From Xylanibacter ruminicola (GTDB lineage Bacteria > Bacteroidota > Bacteroidia > Bacteroidales > Bacteroidaceae): a stretch of 64,000 nt of DNA. Location: NCBI GenBank assembly GCA_015060625.1, contig SUYC01000005.1, positions 105,270 through 169,269 of the forward strand, read 5' to 3'. Every line of letters starts with the position of its first letter. Positions within the stretch are counted from its first letter, which is position 1. This document shows, piece by piece, positions 40,562 through 49,264 of this stretch. Under the pieces are notes generated by a model that was not told the DNA's origin, did no database searches, and was given only the letters and a program-made list of their open reading frames with translations. The position numbers and the translations under genes are program-made.

Positions 40562-41018
40562 TCTGGAACACGCACAGATAAACCTTATACTTGAGAAAGG
40601 AGCAACCATAAGTTATTCTAATAATCAGACGAACAACAAGACAACCAGCAATAGCCATCATACAAAAGACGCAATTATGGACTATGTGGGTAGGCTGAAG
40701 CCCATGGTGCGCGACAGCTATATTGATTGTTACGACCAGTTGTGGATGGGGATTCTGGAACTGGAAGAGGTTAAAACGCATGTGTACGATAGTGGTAAGC
40801 AACAAGACACAACGTTTAATCGCAATCTTGTGGCACAAATCATACACCAAATGGCTGCAACCGTTTTTGTGCCCACTGCCAACACGGTGAATATGGCGCA
40901 ATATCTGGAGCCAAGTAAGGGTGGCGATCACCCTGTGAGACAGAAACTGGGCGAATCGCCCGAAAATAAGATTAAGAAATCGGTAGATAAATACCTAAAA
41001 CAACATTTTTTTGGATAG
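40509..41018 (+). CDS. Hypothetical protein of accessory region
   Basis: A 169-residue protein whose likely start is the ATG at 40509 (MTNQEKKELMTGLLQGANLE); an in-frame start at 40437 would add a non-conserved hydrophobic stretch. It has an N-terminal segment with INLILEKGATISYSNN, an Asn/Thr-rich linker, then a helical domain (DAIMDYVGRLKPMVRDSYID through KKSVDKYLKQHFF). No family name comes to mind. Similar small proteins recur in Bacteroidales accessory regions. It ends at a good terminator. Confidence 0.6.
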   Translation: MTNQEKKELMTGLLQGANLEHAQINLILEKGATISYSNNQTNNKTTSNSHHTKDAIMDYVGRLKPMVRDSYIDCYDQLWMGILELEEVKTHVYDSGKQQDTTFNRNLVAQIIHQMAATVFVPTANTVNMAQYLEPSKGGDHPVRQKLGESPENKIKKSVDKYLKQHFFG

Positions 41019-41038
41019 TTTCCTGAAAGAATCATGAA

Positions 41039-41075
41039 AGTTGGGCTCTCGTAAATGAGGGCTCAACTTGTTTTG
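41039..41075 (+). terminator. Hairpin terminator
   Basis: AGTTGGGCTCTC (41039-41050) pairs with GAGGGCTCAACT (41057-41068), allowing two G-T wobbles, and is followed by TGTTTTG. It closes the 40509-41018 gene. Confidence 0.6.
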
Positions 41076-41097
41076 TGTCAACATGTTACGTGTGAAT

Positions 41098-41153
41098 GAA
41101 AGTTGAACGCAACTTTCTTTCATTTTTTCATCGAATTATTTGCCATACTTTTG
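41098..41153 (+). promoter_or_regulatory. Inverted repeat and -7 element ahead of the antirepressor/primase run
   Basis: GAAAGTTG-AACG-CAACTTTC (41098-41117) is a perfect 8-bp inverted repeat. TACTTTTG (41146-41153) fits the -7 element 28 bp later. The inverted repeat is where a repressor or the Bro-N protein downstream could act. Confidence 0.5.
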
Positions 41154-41198
41154 CAGCGTCGATAAGACAAAACGTTCATTGACATATTGGTACAAATT

Positions 41199-41513
41199 AT
41201 GGAAACAAAGATTTTAAAAGTGGTGCGCCAGGGCGAGGCCTTTGGCGTACAGTCGGCTAAGGCCGAGAGTGGTACTATCCAGAAGTGCAACATTGTGCTG
41301 CGCGAGATGGGTGGTGGTCGCTCGGCCGAAGGACGCTTGCAAGGCAAGAAGTTCGAAAACGAGTATGTGTGCGCTATGCTGGGCAATCTGGCGGCGTGCA
41401 GGTTCTACGAAGGTGATGTGGTGGCAGCCACACTTCGTTTCTCTACCCACGAGTATCAGGGACAGGTGTTCCAAGAGATACTTTGCACTGATATCGTAAA
41501 ACTAAATAAATAA
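41199..41513 (+). CDS. Small conserved accessory protein, possible OB-fold
   Basis: A 104-residue protein (METKILKVVRQGEAFGVQSA). The strand pattern, with IQKCNIVLREMGGG, FENEYVCAMLGNLAACRFYE, GDVVAATLRFSTHEYQGQVF and QEILCTDIVKL, resembles a single-stranded DNA-binding OB-fold: the last part is close to the end of SSB-like proteins. It precedes an antirepressor and a primase-like protein, which suits a replication role. This is inference from pattern and context only. Confidence 0.55.
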   Translation: METKILKVVRQGEAFGVQSAKAESGTIQKCNIVLREMGGGRSAEGRLQGKKFENEYVCAMLGNLAACRFYEGDVVAATLRFSTHEYQGQVFQEILCTDIVKLNK

Positions 41514-41527
41514 TGTATAACCCATGA

Positions 41528-41608
41528 GTTGAAAGACGAGCGGAGAAGTATCCGGATGAAATGAGCTCAAACAATCTTCGCTTTTCCTAAGCTCGTTAAT
41601 TTTTCAAC
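41528..41608 (+). other. Long imperfect hairpin between the OB-like and antirepressor genes
   Basis: GTTGAAA (41528-41534) and TTTCAAC (41602-41608) form the outer stem, ACGAGC (41536-41541) and GCTCGT (41591-41596) the next, and GCGGAGA with TCTTCGC a third imperfect stem. The structure covers nearly the whole 98-bp spacer before the antirepressor start and could act as a leader or attenuator. Confidence 0.45.
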
Positions 41609-41613
41609 AAACA

Positions 41614-42315
41614 ATGGAAACAAATATCCAAATTTTTACAAGCGAAGTTTTTGGCGAGATTCGTACTTGCCAAGTTAACAACCAGATAATGTTCGTTGGC
41701 AGCGATGTTGCCAAGGCATTGGGATATGCTAAAAGCCGTAATGCATTAGCAGTACATGTTGACGACGAGGACAAAAAGGACGCCCTGATTCAGGGCCCCC
41801 TTGGCGGAACCCAGAAAATGATAGTGATTAACGAAAGCGGACTTTACGCACTCATCCTCTCATCAAAACTGCCACAGGCCAAGGCTTTTAAGCGATGGGT
41901 TACGGCCGAGGTGCTGCCGCAGATTCGACAGACGGGCGGTTACATTCCCACCCACGATGCTGATGGTCGTAATCTGTCGGGTAAGGAGATTTTAGAGCGT
42001 GCAGATGCCATCGTTGGTCGCGCCTTGCAGTTGCTGAACGAGCCTGCCGAAGATACGCTGACCGCCACCCAGGTGGCTAAGACGTTTAACATGACTACCT
42101 ACGACTTTAACGCCATTCTGCGCGATATGGGCATACAGTACCGCCGCGATGGCCACTGGAACATCAGCGACGATCTGGCCGACCGCAACCTTACACGCCT
42201 GCGCACGCACGTATCCTATAGTCTGAAGGGCGTGAAGAAGGTAAAGGTTTATATGACCTGGACCCTTGATGGCGTGAGATTCCTGAACGCGAAACTTGGT
42301 TATCCTAATTTCTAA
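41614..42315 (+). CDS. Phage-type antirepressor (Bro-N plus KilA-C-like domain)
   Basis: A 233-residue protein. The N-terminal Bro-N domain (about 1-110) shows VFGEIRTCQVNNQIMFVGSD, VAKALGYAKSRNALAVHV, INESGLYALILSSKLPQAKA and FKRWVTAEVLPQIRQTGGYI. The C-terminal antirepressor domain (about 140-233) has EDTLTATQVAKTFNMTTYDF and LRDMGIQYRRDGHW. Such proteins derepress phages or mobile elements and bind DNA or repressors. It ends 2 bp before the primase-like gene, so the two are one unit. A second Bro-N domain occurs in the Fic fusion at 34172. Confidence 0.9.
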   Translation: METNIQIFTSEVFGEIRTCQVNNQIMFVGSDVAKALGYAKSRNALAVHVDDEDKKDALIQGPLGGTQKMIVINESGLYALILSSKLPQAKAFKRWVTAEVLPQIRQTGGYIPTHDADGRNLSGKEILERADAIVGRALQLLNEPAEDTLTATQVAKTFNMTTYDFNAILRDMGIQYRRDGHWNISDDLADRNLTRLRTHVSYSLKGVKKVKVYMTWTLDGVRFLNAKLGYPNF

Positions 42316-42317
42316 TT

Positions 42318-44534
42318 ATGAGTGTACATATGATTTATTATAAGGATGGGGCGAAGATGATGCGCCCCGTCCAAAATAGAAAGGAGTATCTGGACTATCG
42401 TAATGGTGGCGAACAACAGCAGCTGGTGCAGCGCATACGCGCAGGCGAGGAGACTTTGAAACACAAACTGCTACAGATGAACTACAGCTGCTTGCCTAAC
42501 GATGATGGCAGCCTGAAAGGCAGCACCCGTATGAGCACCACCGTGGGTATGGATATCGACCACCTATCAGCCGATGAAATGCCTGCCGTTCGCGAGCGCA
42601 TCTTAGCTAAGAAAGATGAGCTGGGATTGAAGATGATGGAGGAGAGTGCCCGTGGCGGTGGCTATCACTTGGTGTTTGCGCGAAGGCCCGAACTGAGTCA
42701 GGAGGAGAACCTGAAATGGGCGAGCGAGTTGATATCTGTGGCTTATGATAGTGGGGCTAAGGATATTACGCGTGTGTTCTTTACTACATCGGGCAATGAA
42801 CTGATTTACCTGGATGATGAGGTGTTTGAGGAGGCCGAACAGGTTGATACAGTGATACAGTGTGACAGTTCGAAAACATCGGTTACCCCAGTCACGACAG
42901 TCACGAAGTACAACGGCATGGCGTTTAGCGAGATTATTGCCAAGTATTGGGAGCTGTACAATGGCGGCAAGGTGCCTACGGTGGGCGATAGGAATGCGCT
43001 CACATTCGAGCTGGCCGTTACCATCCGCAGCATCTGCGGTTACGATCTGGAGCAGCTGATGCAGGTGATACCCAACTACTGGGCTGCACCCGATGGCACC
43101 TGCACCCAGGACGATATGGACGAGTATCGGAAAACCATCGAGAACGCCCTGAAAGAACCGCGCAAGGGTATGCCGTACCGACTGAAACAGGTGTTGCAAG
43201 CACTGAAATCACAGGCTGGCATCAAGGCCTGTGGCGGCACCATGACCGCACCGCCACCCATGCCCAAAAAGCTACCGCCGCTGATAAAACTGCTAACCAA
43301 AAACGTGCCGTGGTATTACAAACCAGCCGTGGCCAGCGCCGTATTCCCCGCCTTGGGTGCCCATCTGCACGGTGTGAAATTCCGCTATTGGGACAACGTG
43401 GAGCACGAGGCCACGTTTATGAATCTGCTCGTAGGTCGCCAATCCATCGGTAAGGGCTCCATCAAAAAGCCCATCGATTACATTATGGAGGACATCAAGC
43501 AGCGCGACCAGCCCAACCGCGAGCGCGAGGCCGAGTGGAAACGCAAGAACCCCACCGGCAAGCAGAAAAAAGACCCGCGCCCCGCTGATATCTGCATACA
43601 GATGCTGATTGATAACCTGACCGATGCCGTGTTTAACCAGCGCATAGTGGATGCCCACAACAACGGGCAGCGCTACATTTTTACCATTGTAGATGAGGTT
43701 GAGGCGCTGAAGAAGGTGACATCGAAAAACTCGGTAGATGAGGTGGGGCTGCTGATACGTAAGGCCTTTGATAATTCGCTGGCTGGTCAGGAGCGTGTGG
43801 GTGCCGATAGCGTGAGTGGTATTGCTCCGCTCAGATGGAACTTTAACGCCAGCACCACGCCACCAAACGCACGAAAGTTCTTCTATAAGATGGTGAACGA
43901 TGGTACCGTGGGCCGACTGGATGTGGCCACCATCATTCGCAACGATGATGACGACGACGAGCCACCCATACAGGGCATCTACGACGAGCAGTTTGCTGCC
44001 GAACTGAAGCCCTATATCGACCGGTTGGAGGCTGCCAACGGACTCATCGAGTGCCCGCAGGCCAAGAAACTCTCGCTCGACATCCGTATAGAAAACAAGG
44101 AGGCTGCCAAGCTGTTCGAGAGCGAGGCCTATCGCGTGCTGTCGTATCGTGCCAACGTCATCTCGTGGCTAAAAGGCATGCTGCTGTATGTGGCCCACGG
44201 CTATAGATGGGACAAGACGATAGCCGACTTTGTGCGTTGGAGCGAGCAGTACAACCTGTGGTGCAAGATGCTGTACTTTGGCGACCAGCTGGAGAAGGAG
44301 TTGCGTGAGGAAGTAGAGATACAGCGCCGCTCGGGTCCCAAGAACCTGTTGCGCCTGCTGCCCGATGAGTTTACCCGCGAGCAGTATATGCTGATGCGCC
44401 AGCAGCAAGGCAGGCAAGGCGATGGCGATAGTGCCCTGCGCCAATGGCAAACCCGCGGTCATCTGGTGTACGACGAGGTGAGTCGTCGCTATTGTAAAAC
44501 CGAACAGTTTAAACAAAAATACGCCAACCTATGA
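42318..44534 (+). CDS. VirE_N (BT4734/BF3469)-type primase/helicase-like protein
   Basis: A 738-residue protein of a family widespread in Bacteroidales mobile regions. The N-terminal domain (about 1-170) is BT4734/BF3469-like, with TRMSTTVGMDIDHLSADEMP (D-x-D metal motif), ESARGGGYHLVFAR and DITRVFFTTSGNELIYLDDE, a primase-polymerase-like pattern. A P-loop domain follows from about 330, with LLVGRQSIGKGSIKKPID (Walker A variant), YIFTIVDEVEALKKV (Walker B-like) and GIAPLRWNFNASTTPPN. The family is taken to help replicate mobile elements, though activity is mostly untested. A 22-bp block of it (42849-42870) is shared with the inverted repeat at 33816-33957. Confidence 0.85.
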   Translation: MSVHMIYYKDGAKMMRPVQNRKEYLDYRNGGEQQQLVQRIRAGEETLKHKLLQMNYSCLPNDDGSLKGSTRMSTTVGMDIDHLSADEMPAVRERILAKKDELGLKMMEESARGGGYHLVFARRPELSQEENLKWASELISVAYDSGAKDITRVFFTTSGNELIYLDDEVFEEAEQVDTVIQCDSSKTSVTPVTTVTKYNGMAFSEIIAKYWELYNGGKVPTVGDRNALTFELAVTIRSICGYDLEQLMQVIPNYWAAPDGTCTQDDMDEYRKTIENALKEPRKGMPYRLKQVLQALKSQAGIKACGGTMTAPPPMPKKLPPLIKLLTKNVPWYYKPAVASAVFPALGAHLHGVKFRYWDNVEHEATFMNLLVGRQSIGKGSIKKPIDYIMEDIKQRDQPNREREAEWKRKNPTGKQKKDPRPADICIQMLIDNLTDAVFNQRIVDAHNNGQRYIFTIVDEVEALKKVTSKNSVDEVGLLIRKAFDNSLAGQERVGADSVSGIAPLRWNFNASTTPPNARKFFYKMVNDGTVGRLDVATIIRNDDDDDEPPIQGIYDEQFAAELKPYIDRLEAANGLIECPQAKKLSLDIRIENKEAAKLFESEAYRVLSYRANVISWLKGMLLYVAHGYRWDKTIADFVRWSEQYNLWCKMLYFGDQLEKELREEVEIQRRSGPKNLLRLLPDEFTREQYMLMRQQQGRQGDGDSALRQWQTRGHLVYDEVSRRYCKTEQFKQKYANL

Positions 44535-44926
44535 TACAAGTAGATAATACCCGCGAATGCTTTGTGCAGCTCTGGCTACGGCTGGAGCGCACAAGGCGCC
44601 TGCTTGGCATGCAGTGCAAACGCTACTGCATACGTAACATACTGAAGCTGTGGTTCGGTGGTGAGGCTACCGATGATATGATTTGGGAGGTATGCCACCT
44701 GTGCGAGCAGGAAGGTTGGAACGAGTTGCCTCTGCCCAGTCTCTATCCGCGCAAGCACCGCGAACTGCTGCGCGCTATTGTAGCTGTATGTACAGGCATC
44801 AGCTTTTGGAAAATAAATCTGAAAGTTCTCGATGCCGCCTACAGCGAGGCATTCCCCCATAGTACACCGATTAACGTAAACAAAAAGAAAAGAAAAAATG
44901 GATCCAATCATGCAATTAAACAGTGA
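44531..44926 (+). CDS. Hypothetical protein coupled to the primase-like gene
   Basis: A 131-residue helical protein with several Cys (LGMQCKRYCIRNILKLWFGG, EATDDMIWEVCHLCEQEGWN) and a Lys-rich C-terminus. The start overlaps the primase-like stop (ATGA), so it is co-translated. The family is not recognised; it may be an accessory factor of the primase. Its 3' end overlaps the start of the peptidase remnant by 29 bp. Confidence 0.6.
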   Translation: MIQVDNTRECFVQLWLRLERTRRLLGMQCKRYCIRNILKLWFGGEATDDMIWEVCHLCEQEGWNELPLPSLYPRKHRELLRAIVAVCTGISFWKINLKVLDAAYSEAFPHSTPINVNKKKRKNGSNHAIKQ

Positions 44927-45062
44927 AGCTAAGTTGAGTGATCACTTCACTCTAGGTGAGATGACAAAGAGTAGTAGTCATCCCGAAGTGTATAACATCC
45001 CTAGCCATGAGGCTATCGCTAACTATTCAAGCATAAAAAAACACCCTGCTTCAATTTGTTGA
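44898..45062 (+). pseudogene. N-terminal remnant of an M15 peptidase (endolysin type)
   Basis: Fifty-four codons read MDPIMQLNSEAKLSDHFTLG, EMTKSSSHPEVYNIPSHEAI and ANYSSIKKHPASIC to TGA. The first forty are the conserved start of Bacteroidales peptidase M15A (D-Ala-D-Ala carboxypeptidase-like) proteins, which continue for about another 100 residues including the Zn ligands. Here the frame runs into the terminator hairpin instead. The lysin that usually ends the HU/primase cassette has therefore been deleted down to its first third. Confidence 0.78.
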
Positions 45063-45073
45063 GGCGGGGTGTT
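45040..45073. terminator. Bidirectional terminator between accessory block and HTCS gene
   Basis: AACACCCTGCTTCAA (45040-45053 region) pairs with TTGAGGCGGGGTGTT across the loop TTTG, with two G-T wobbles. A-run upstream and T-run downstream let it work on both strands. It serves the accessory block from the left and the HTCS gene (stop at 45080) from the right. Confidence 0.8.
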
Positions 45074-45079
45074 TTGGTA

Positions 45080-48000
45080 TTAATTGTGGCGGAGAAGGAA
45101 TTCTGACGGCAGATAGCCATATTCTTCTTTGAAGTATTTGCTGAACTGCTTGGGAGAGAAACCTATCGTGTAGGCCACTTCGGAGATGTTTGTACGTCCT
45201 TGTTCCAATAGCGAACGACCTCGCTTGATTCGGATGATGCGAATGAATTCCAACGGCGACTTTCCGGTTATGGCCATCAGTTTCTTGTATAGATGGCTGC
45301 GCGTCATGCCTACAGCAGCGCTGAAATCCTCAACCGAGAAATCTGAATTGCTCATGTTATCCTCAACCACCTGAATGGCTTTTGTGATCAATTGCTCGTC
45401 GAGCGAACTGACTGTGATTTCACTTGGCGCAATGTCGCGTTTGATAAATTCACGATGATTATTGTCGGTCCATTTTATTATTTTCTCGATGCGTAGCTTG
45501 AGTATGTTAAGATTGAAAGGTTTGGTGATATAGTCGTCGGCTCCATCTCTCAACCCGGTGATAATATTGTCTTCGGTTGATTTTGCAGTGAGCAGAATGA
45601 CAGGTATGTGCGATAGGTTGATGTCGTTTTTGATGTGATGGCAAAGCTCCAAGCCATCCATTTCGGGCATCATGATATCGCTGATAACAATATGAATGTC
45701 GTTTTCGGACAGTATCTGTAGGGCTTCAACGCCATTTGATGCTGTGAAAACGTTGTACTGGTCGGTCAGGCATCGTTCCAGGAACTGGCAGAAATCGTGG
45801 TTGTCTTCAACTACCAGAACCGATTTGCGGCCTGTGTCTTCTATGGCCTTTTTGGTGTTGCTGTCGTTGCTGATAGCACTGGCAGTTCCAGATGCCGACA
45901 GAGATGTTTGGATGGGGATGGTTACGATAAAAACCGAACCTTTGGGGTGGTTGTCGGCTACCTGTATTTGGCCGTGATGCATGGTTACATATTCCTTCAC
46001 AATATGTAATCCTACGCCGCTGCCAACGTAGTCGGTGTGGTTATCGCCTTGAAAGAACCGGTCGAAGATATGAGGCTTGTCTTTATCCTTGATGCCAATG
46101 CCGGTGTCGGCTACTTCGATGCGTGCCATAGGGCCATCGCGCTCGATGAGGATATCTACACGCCCCTTAGTGGTGTTGTATTTGAAGGCATTGGATAGCA
46201 GATTCATAACGATGCGTCGCATTTTGGCCTGATCGAAATCCATTTCAAGATGAGAGGCATTGATTTTGAAATTCATCTGAATGCCACGGCTTTCGGCATA
46301 GAATCTGAATTGCTCGCAGATTTTGCGTACAAATATGATAAGGTCGCCATGTGCAGGGTGTATTTCTTCGTTGCCAGCATCCAGTTTGCGGATATCAAGC
46401 AGCTGTACAACCTCGTCCATCAGCATGCGTGCGTTTCGCCAAACCAGGTCGAGCTCAACCCGGATACTCTTCTCCAGATTGCCTGAGAGTAATTTCTCAA
46501 GTGGGGTGATGATGAGCGACAAGGGCGTTTTCAGGTCGTGACTGATGTTGGTGAAGAATTGCATTTTCTTATCCTCCATCTGCTGCTGTTGTTCGAGTTC
46601 CATCTCCAGCTTTTGCAAAGCCAGAGTGGCCTGATGTTTGCGCTTGAGCCACTGAATATAGAAATAGATGCCCGCCATGATGAGTAAAAGGTACAGCAGA
46701 TAGGCATACCATGACCTCCAGAATGGTGGTTGGATGCGAATTTTTATTACAGATGGCTCGCTGGTCCAGCCGCCCATATCTGAGGCGCAAACCTCGAGGG
46801 TGTATGAGCCTGGAGTGATGGCATTGAAGCTGATGCGATTGCCCGGTAGCAGTGTCCACGGTCCGCCAACCTCTTTCAGTCGGTACATGTAATGCAGTTT
46901 GTGTTTTTTGCCGTAATTCATGGCCGAAACGTCGATGGAAAAACTGTTTTGGCTGTAGTTCAGGCAGATGGACTCCTGCAACTGCAGATTGCGCTGAAGG
47001 ATACCACTCTCGTCGCCAGGAACGATATTCTTATTATTTACAGCCAGATTGGTGAACACGATGTGAGCCTGCAGATAGTTGGTGATTTGCTGCTGGCTGC
47101 CGATGCGCAGTAAACCATCGGTATAACCTATCACGCAGCATCCGTCGGTGGTCAGGCATGTGGCATCATTATTAAATGTGGCGTTTTCAAGTCCGTCTTC
47201 GTCGTAAAAAGGCGTGCAAACAAATTCGTAGGGTGCGTTTGCCTTTTTCGATGTCCGGATATAAGTTAGTCCGTGGTCGGTGCTTGCCCAGATGTTTTGT
47301 TTGTTATCAGCGATGATGGCTCTGATGTAGTTGTTGGATAAGCCTTCGTTTTCGGTGAGTGAGTAGAGCGTGTCATTTTTCTCGTCGTAGATGCGAATGC
47401 CGGTGCGTGTACCTATCCACACCAGACCGTGTTTATCTTTGTCAAGAGTTGTTACAAATTCGTTGGTCAGTTGCTGGATACAGGGCGTTGGTTTTAAGAA
47501 TTTTCGCAGGTCGGTTTGATAGATATAGAATCCTGTGCTTGTGCCAATGTATAGTTTGCGCTTTTTGTCACAGTGTAGCGCAGTTATGCTGGTGGTTCTC
47601 AAGTCAGAGTTGTTCATCGTTATCCAGCTGTCGCTCCCGTCTTGTCGGAGACAAATCAAACCATTGTTGATGGTGCCAAACCAGAGATTGTTCTGTTCGT
47701 CTTCGGCCATGCATCGCATATACACAGCGCGTTTATTAATCTGGTTGTGATATTGCTTTTTGGCGAATCGGTGACCGTCGAAGCAAAACACGCCGTCGCC
47801 ATAGGTGCCTACCCATAGATGGCCATTATGGTCGATTAATGAGCAGGTAACCAGATTATTATCCAGCAGGGCGCTTTTCTTGTTGTAAACGGTCTTCGTG
47901 CCGTTGGGGGATAGGCATACGATTCCGTTGCCATCAAATCCCACCCAGATATTACCTTGTTTGTCTTCTGACACACAACTCACATCCTCGTTGTTCTTTA

Positions 48001-49015
48001 GCGGGGTTAAGTCGAATACATGTGGCGAAAGGTCGGTAAAAGCCGCACCGCGTTTGCTGGTTCCGATCCACATCAGGTTTTGGGCGTCGCGATAAAAGCA
48101 ACTGATATGGTTGCTTGGCAGTGTGAACGGATATTCTTCGTTGCGTGTTATCTGTTGTAATTCCTGGCTGTGGGCATTTAGCAGATAGATGCCCTCATTT
48201 TCTGTGCCTATCCATATCCTTCCTTTTTCGTCGTCGGTGAGTGTGGTAAGAATCACGTTTTTCAGCAGATGCAGCGAGGGTATGTCTTTCCACTCTTTGG
48301 TGGCGCTGATATAACAGCGTAGTTCATCTGAAGCCGAATGGGCCGTATAGAACCACAGTGCGCCTCTGGAGTCTAAATATACTTGGTGCCATAAGTTGGT
48401 GGATAGTTTTATCTGACTGACGTAATTCAGGCAATGCTGCAAGATATCGACTTGATAAAACCTGCCATCATTGGTTAGGATATAGGCTTGGTTTCCCCTG
48501 GCAGTCAGGCTGAGAATGTTATCGCCAAACTGGTGTGGGATGGTGGTGAGTTCTTGTTTCTTGAAGTCGTAGCGATACAGATATTTGGTGGATATGGTCC
48601 ACAAATTCTGTGCATCATCGGTCATAATCTCTTTGATAGGCTCTTTGATGCCAAGTGCAGATAGTTTTTGGGTGGCATCATCGGCGATTTTGTCTAAGCA
48701 CCTGTCGTAGGTGTATAGTTTCTGTACCGTTCTTACCCAAATGGTGCCTTCGGCATCCTCTATGATATAATTGGTGTCGTTATTATAGCTGCCCAGTTGG
48801 GTTACGGTATATTTCTTAAGCTGGTAGCCATCGTATCTGTCGATGCCATTGCTGGTGGCCATCCACATAAATCCGTATTTATCCCGGATGATGCTTTTGA
48901 CGTAATTGTCGGAGAGCCCCGATCTTACATCTATCTTATGAAACATCAGTTGGTTGATGCCAAATGCAGGTAGCTGTATTAAACCAATGAGTAGTAAAAG
49001 AATCAGTTTCTTCAT
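45080..49015 (-). CDS. Hybrid two-component system sensor/regulator (HTCS) of the PUL
   Basis: A 1311-residue protein that joins sensor kinase and AraC regulator in one chain. In order: signal peptide (1-19, MKKLILLLLIGLIQLPAFG); two-component propeller repeats (about 25-690, e.g. GLSDNYVKSIIRDKYGFMWM); Y_Y_Y domain (about 695-765); one membrane helix (about 770-795); HisKA with the phospho-His in FFTNISHDLKTPLSLI (about 825); HATPase (ADTGIGI and GSGVGLHIVKEY); receiver (about 1066-1190; phospho-Asp in VISDIMMPEMDGLEL); AraC HTH (about 1200-1311). The periplasmic propellers sense released oligosaccharides. It is divergent from the SusC/D operon it should activate. The start at 49015 is chosen because the signal peptide begins there. 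Confidence 0.95.
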   Translation of the reverse strand: MKKLILLLLIGLIQLPAFGINQLMFHKIDVRSGLSDNYVKSIIRDKYGFMWMATSNGIDRYDGYQLKKYTVTQLGSYNNDTNYIIEDAEGTIWVRTVQKLYTYDRCLDKIADDATQKLSALGIKEPIKEIMTDDAQNLWTISTKYLYRYDFKKQELTTIPHQFGDNILSLTARGNQAYILTNDGRFYQVDILQHCLNYVSQIKLSTNLWHQVYLDSRGALWFYTAHSASDELRCYISATKEWKDIPSLHLLKNVILTTLTDDEKGRIWIGTENEGIYLLNAHSQELQQITRNEEYPFTLPSNHISCFYRDAQNLMWIGTSKRGAAFTDLSPHVFDLTPLKNNEDVSCVSEDKQGNIWVGFDGNGIVCLSPNGTKTVYNKKSALLDNNLVTCSLIDHNGHLWVGTYGDGVFCFDGHRFAKKQYHNQINKRAVYMRCMAEDEQNNLWFGTINNGLICLRQDGSDSWITMNNSDLRTTSITALHCDKKRKLYIGTSTGFYIYQTDLRKFLKPTPCIQQLTNEFVTTLDKDKHGLVWIGTRTGIRIYDEKNDTLYSLTENEGLSNNYIRAIIADNKQNIWASTDHGLTYIRTSKKANAPYEFVCTPFYDEDGLENATFNNDATCLTTDGCCVIGYTDGLLRIGSQQQITNYLQAHIVFTNLAVNNKNIVPGDESGILQRNLQLQESICLNYSQNSFSIDVSAMNYGKKHKLHYMYRLKEVGGPWTLLPGNRISFNAITPGSYTLEVCASDMGGWTSEPSVIKIRIQPPFWRSWYAYLLYLLLIMAGIYFYIQWLKRKHQATLALQKLEMELEQQQQMEDKKMQFFTNISHDLKTPLSLIITPLEKLLSGNLEKSIRVELDLVWRNARMLMDEVVQLLDIRKLDAGNEEIHPAHGDLIIFVRKICEQFRFYAESRGIQMNFKINASHLEMDFDQAKMRRIVMNLLSNAFKYNTTKGRVDILIERDGPMARIEVADTGIGIKDKDKPHIFDRFFQGDNHTDYVGSGVGLHIVKEYVTMHHGQIQVADNHPKGSVFIVTIPIQTSLSASGTASAISNDSNTKKAIEDTGRKSVLVVEDNHDFCQFLERCLTDQYNVFTASNGVEALQILSENDIHIVISDIMMPEMDGLELCHHIKNDINLSHIPVILLTAKSTEDNIITGLRDGADDYITKPFNLNILKLRIEKIIKWTDNNHREFIKRDIAPSEITVSSLDEQLITKAIQVVEDNMSNSDFSVEDFSAAVGMTRSHLYKKLMAITGKSPLEFIRIIRIKRGRSLLEQGRTNISEVAYTIGFSPKQFSKYFKEEYGYLPSEFLLRHN

Positions 49016-49214
49016 TTCGATTGTTTTATTTATTTGTTGCAAAGATACTTTTTTTTCTGATTCGAGAGATAAGTTTAGGCAAATAATTGCGGTTGAGAAA
49101 CGAAAAAAGAACAGGCAACTTCCTGTTTGTGTTATTTTACTTCCCAAATGTTTCCTCGGCACAAAAGGGATGTTGTTCGAACCAAACGAGTCTGTCGAAA
49201 ACCCGCAGAATGAC

Positions 49215-49222
49215 TACTTTTG
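49215..49222 (+). promoter_or_regulatory. -7 element of the PUL operon promoter
   Basis: TACTTTTG fits TAnnTTTG and lies 43 bp before the first SusC start. There is no TTG at the usual distance, in keeping with a promoter that depends on the HTCS. GTTCGAA (49175-49181) and GTCGAAA (49194-49200) upstream could be regulator half-sites. Confidence 0.4.
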
Positions 49223-49264
49223 CCAGCGAAATTACTAATATTCCTAATATTTAATAACAACTTA

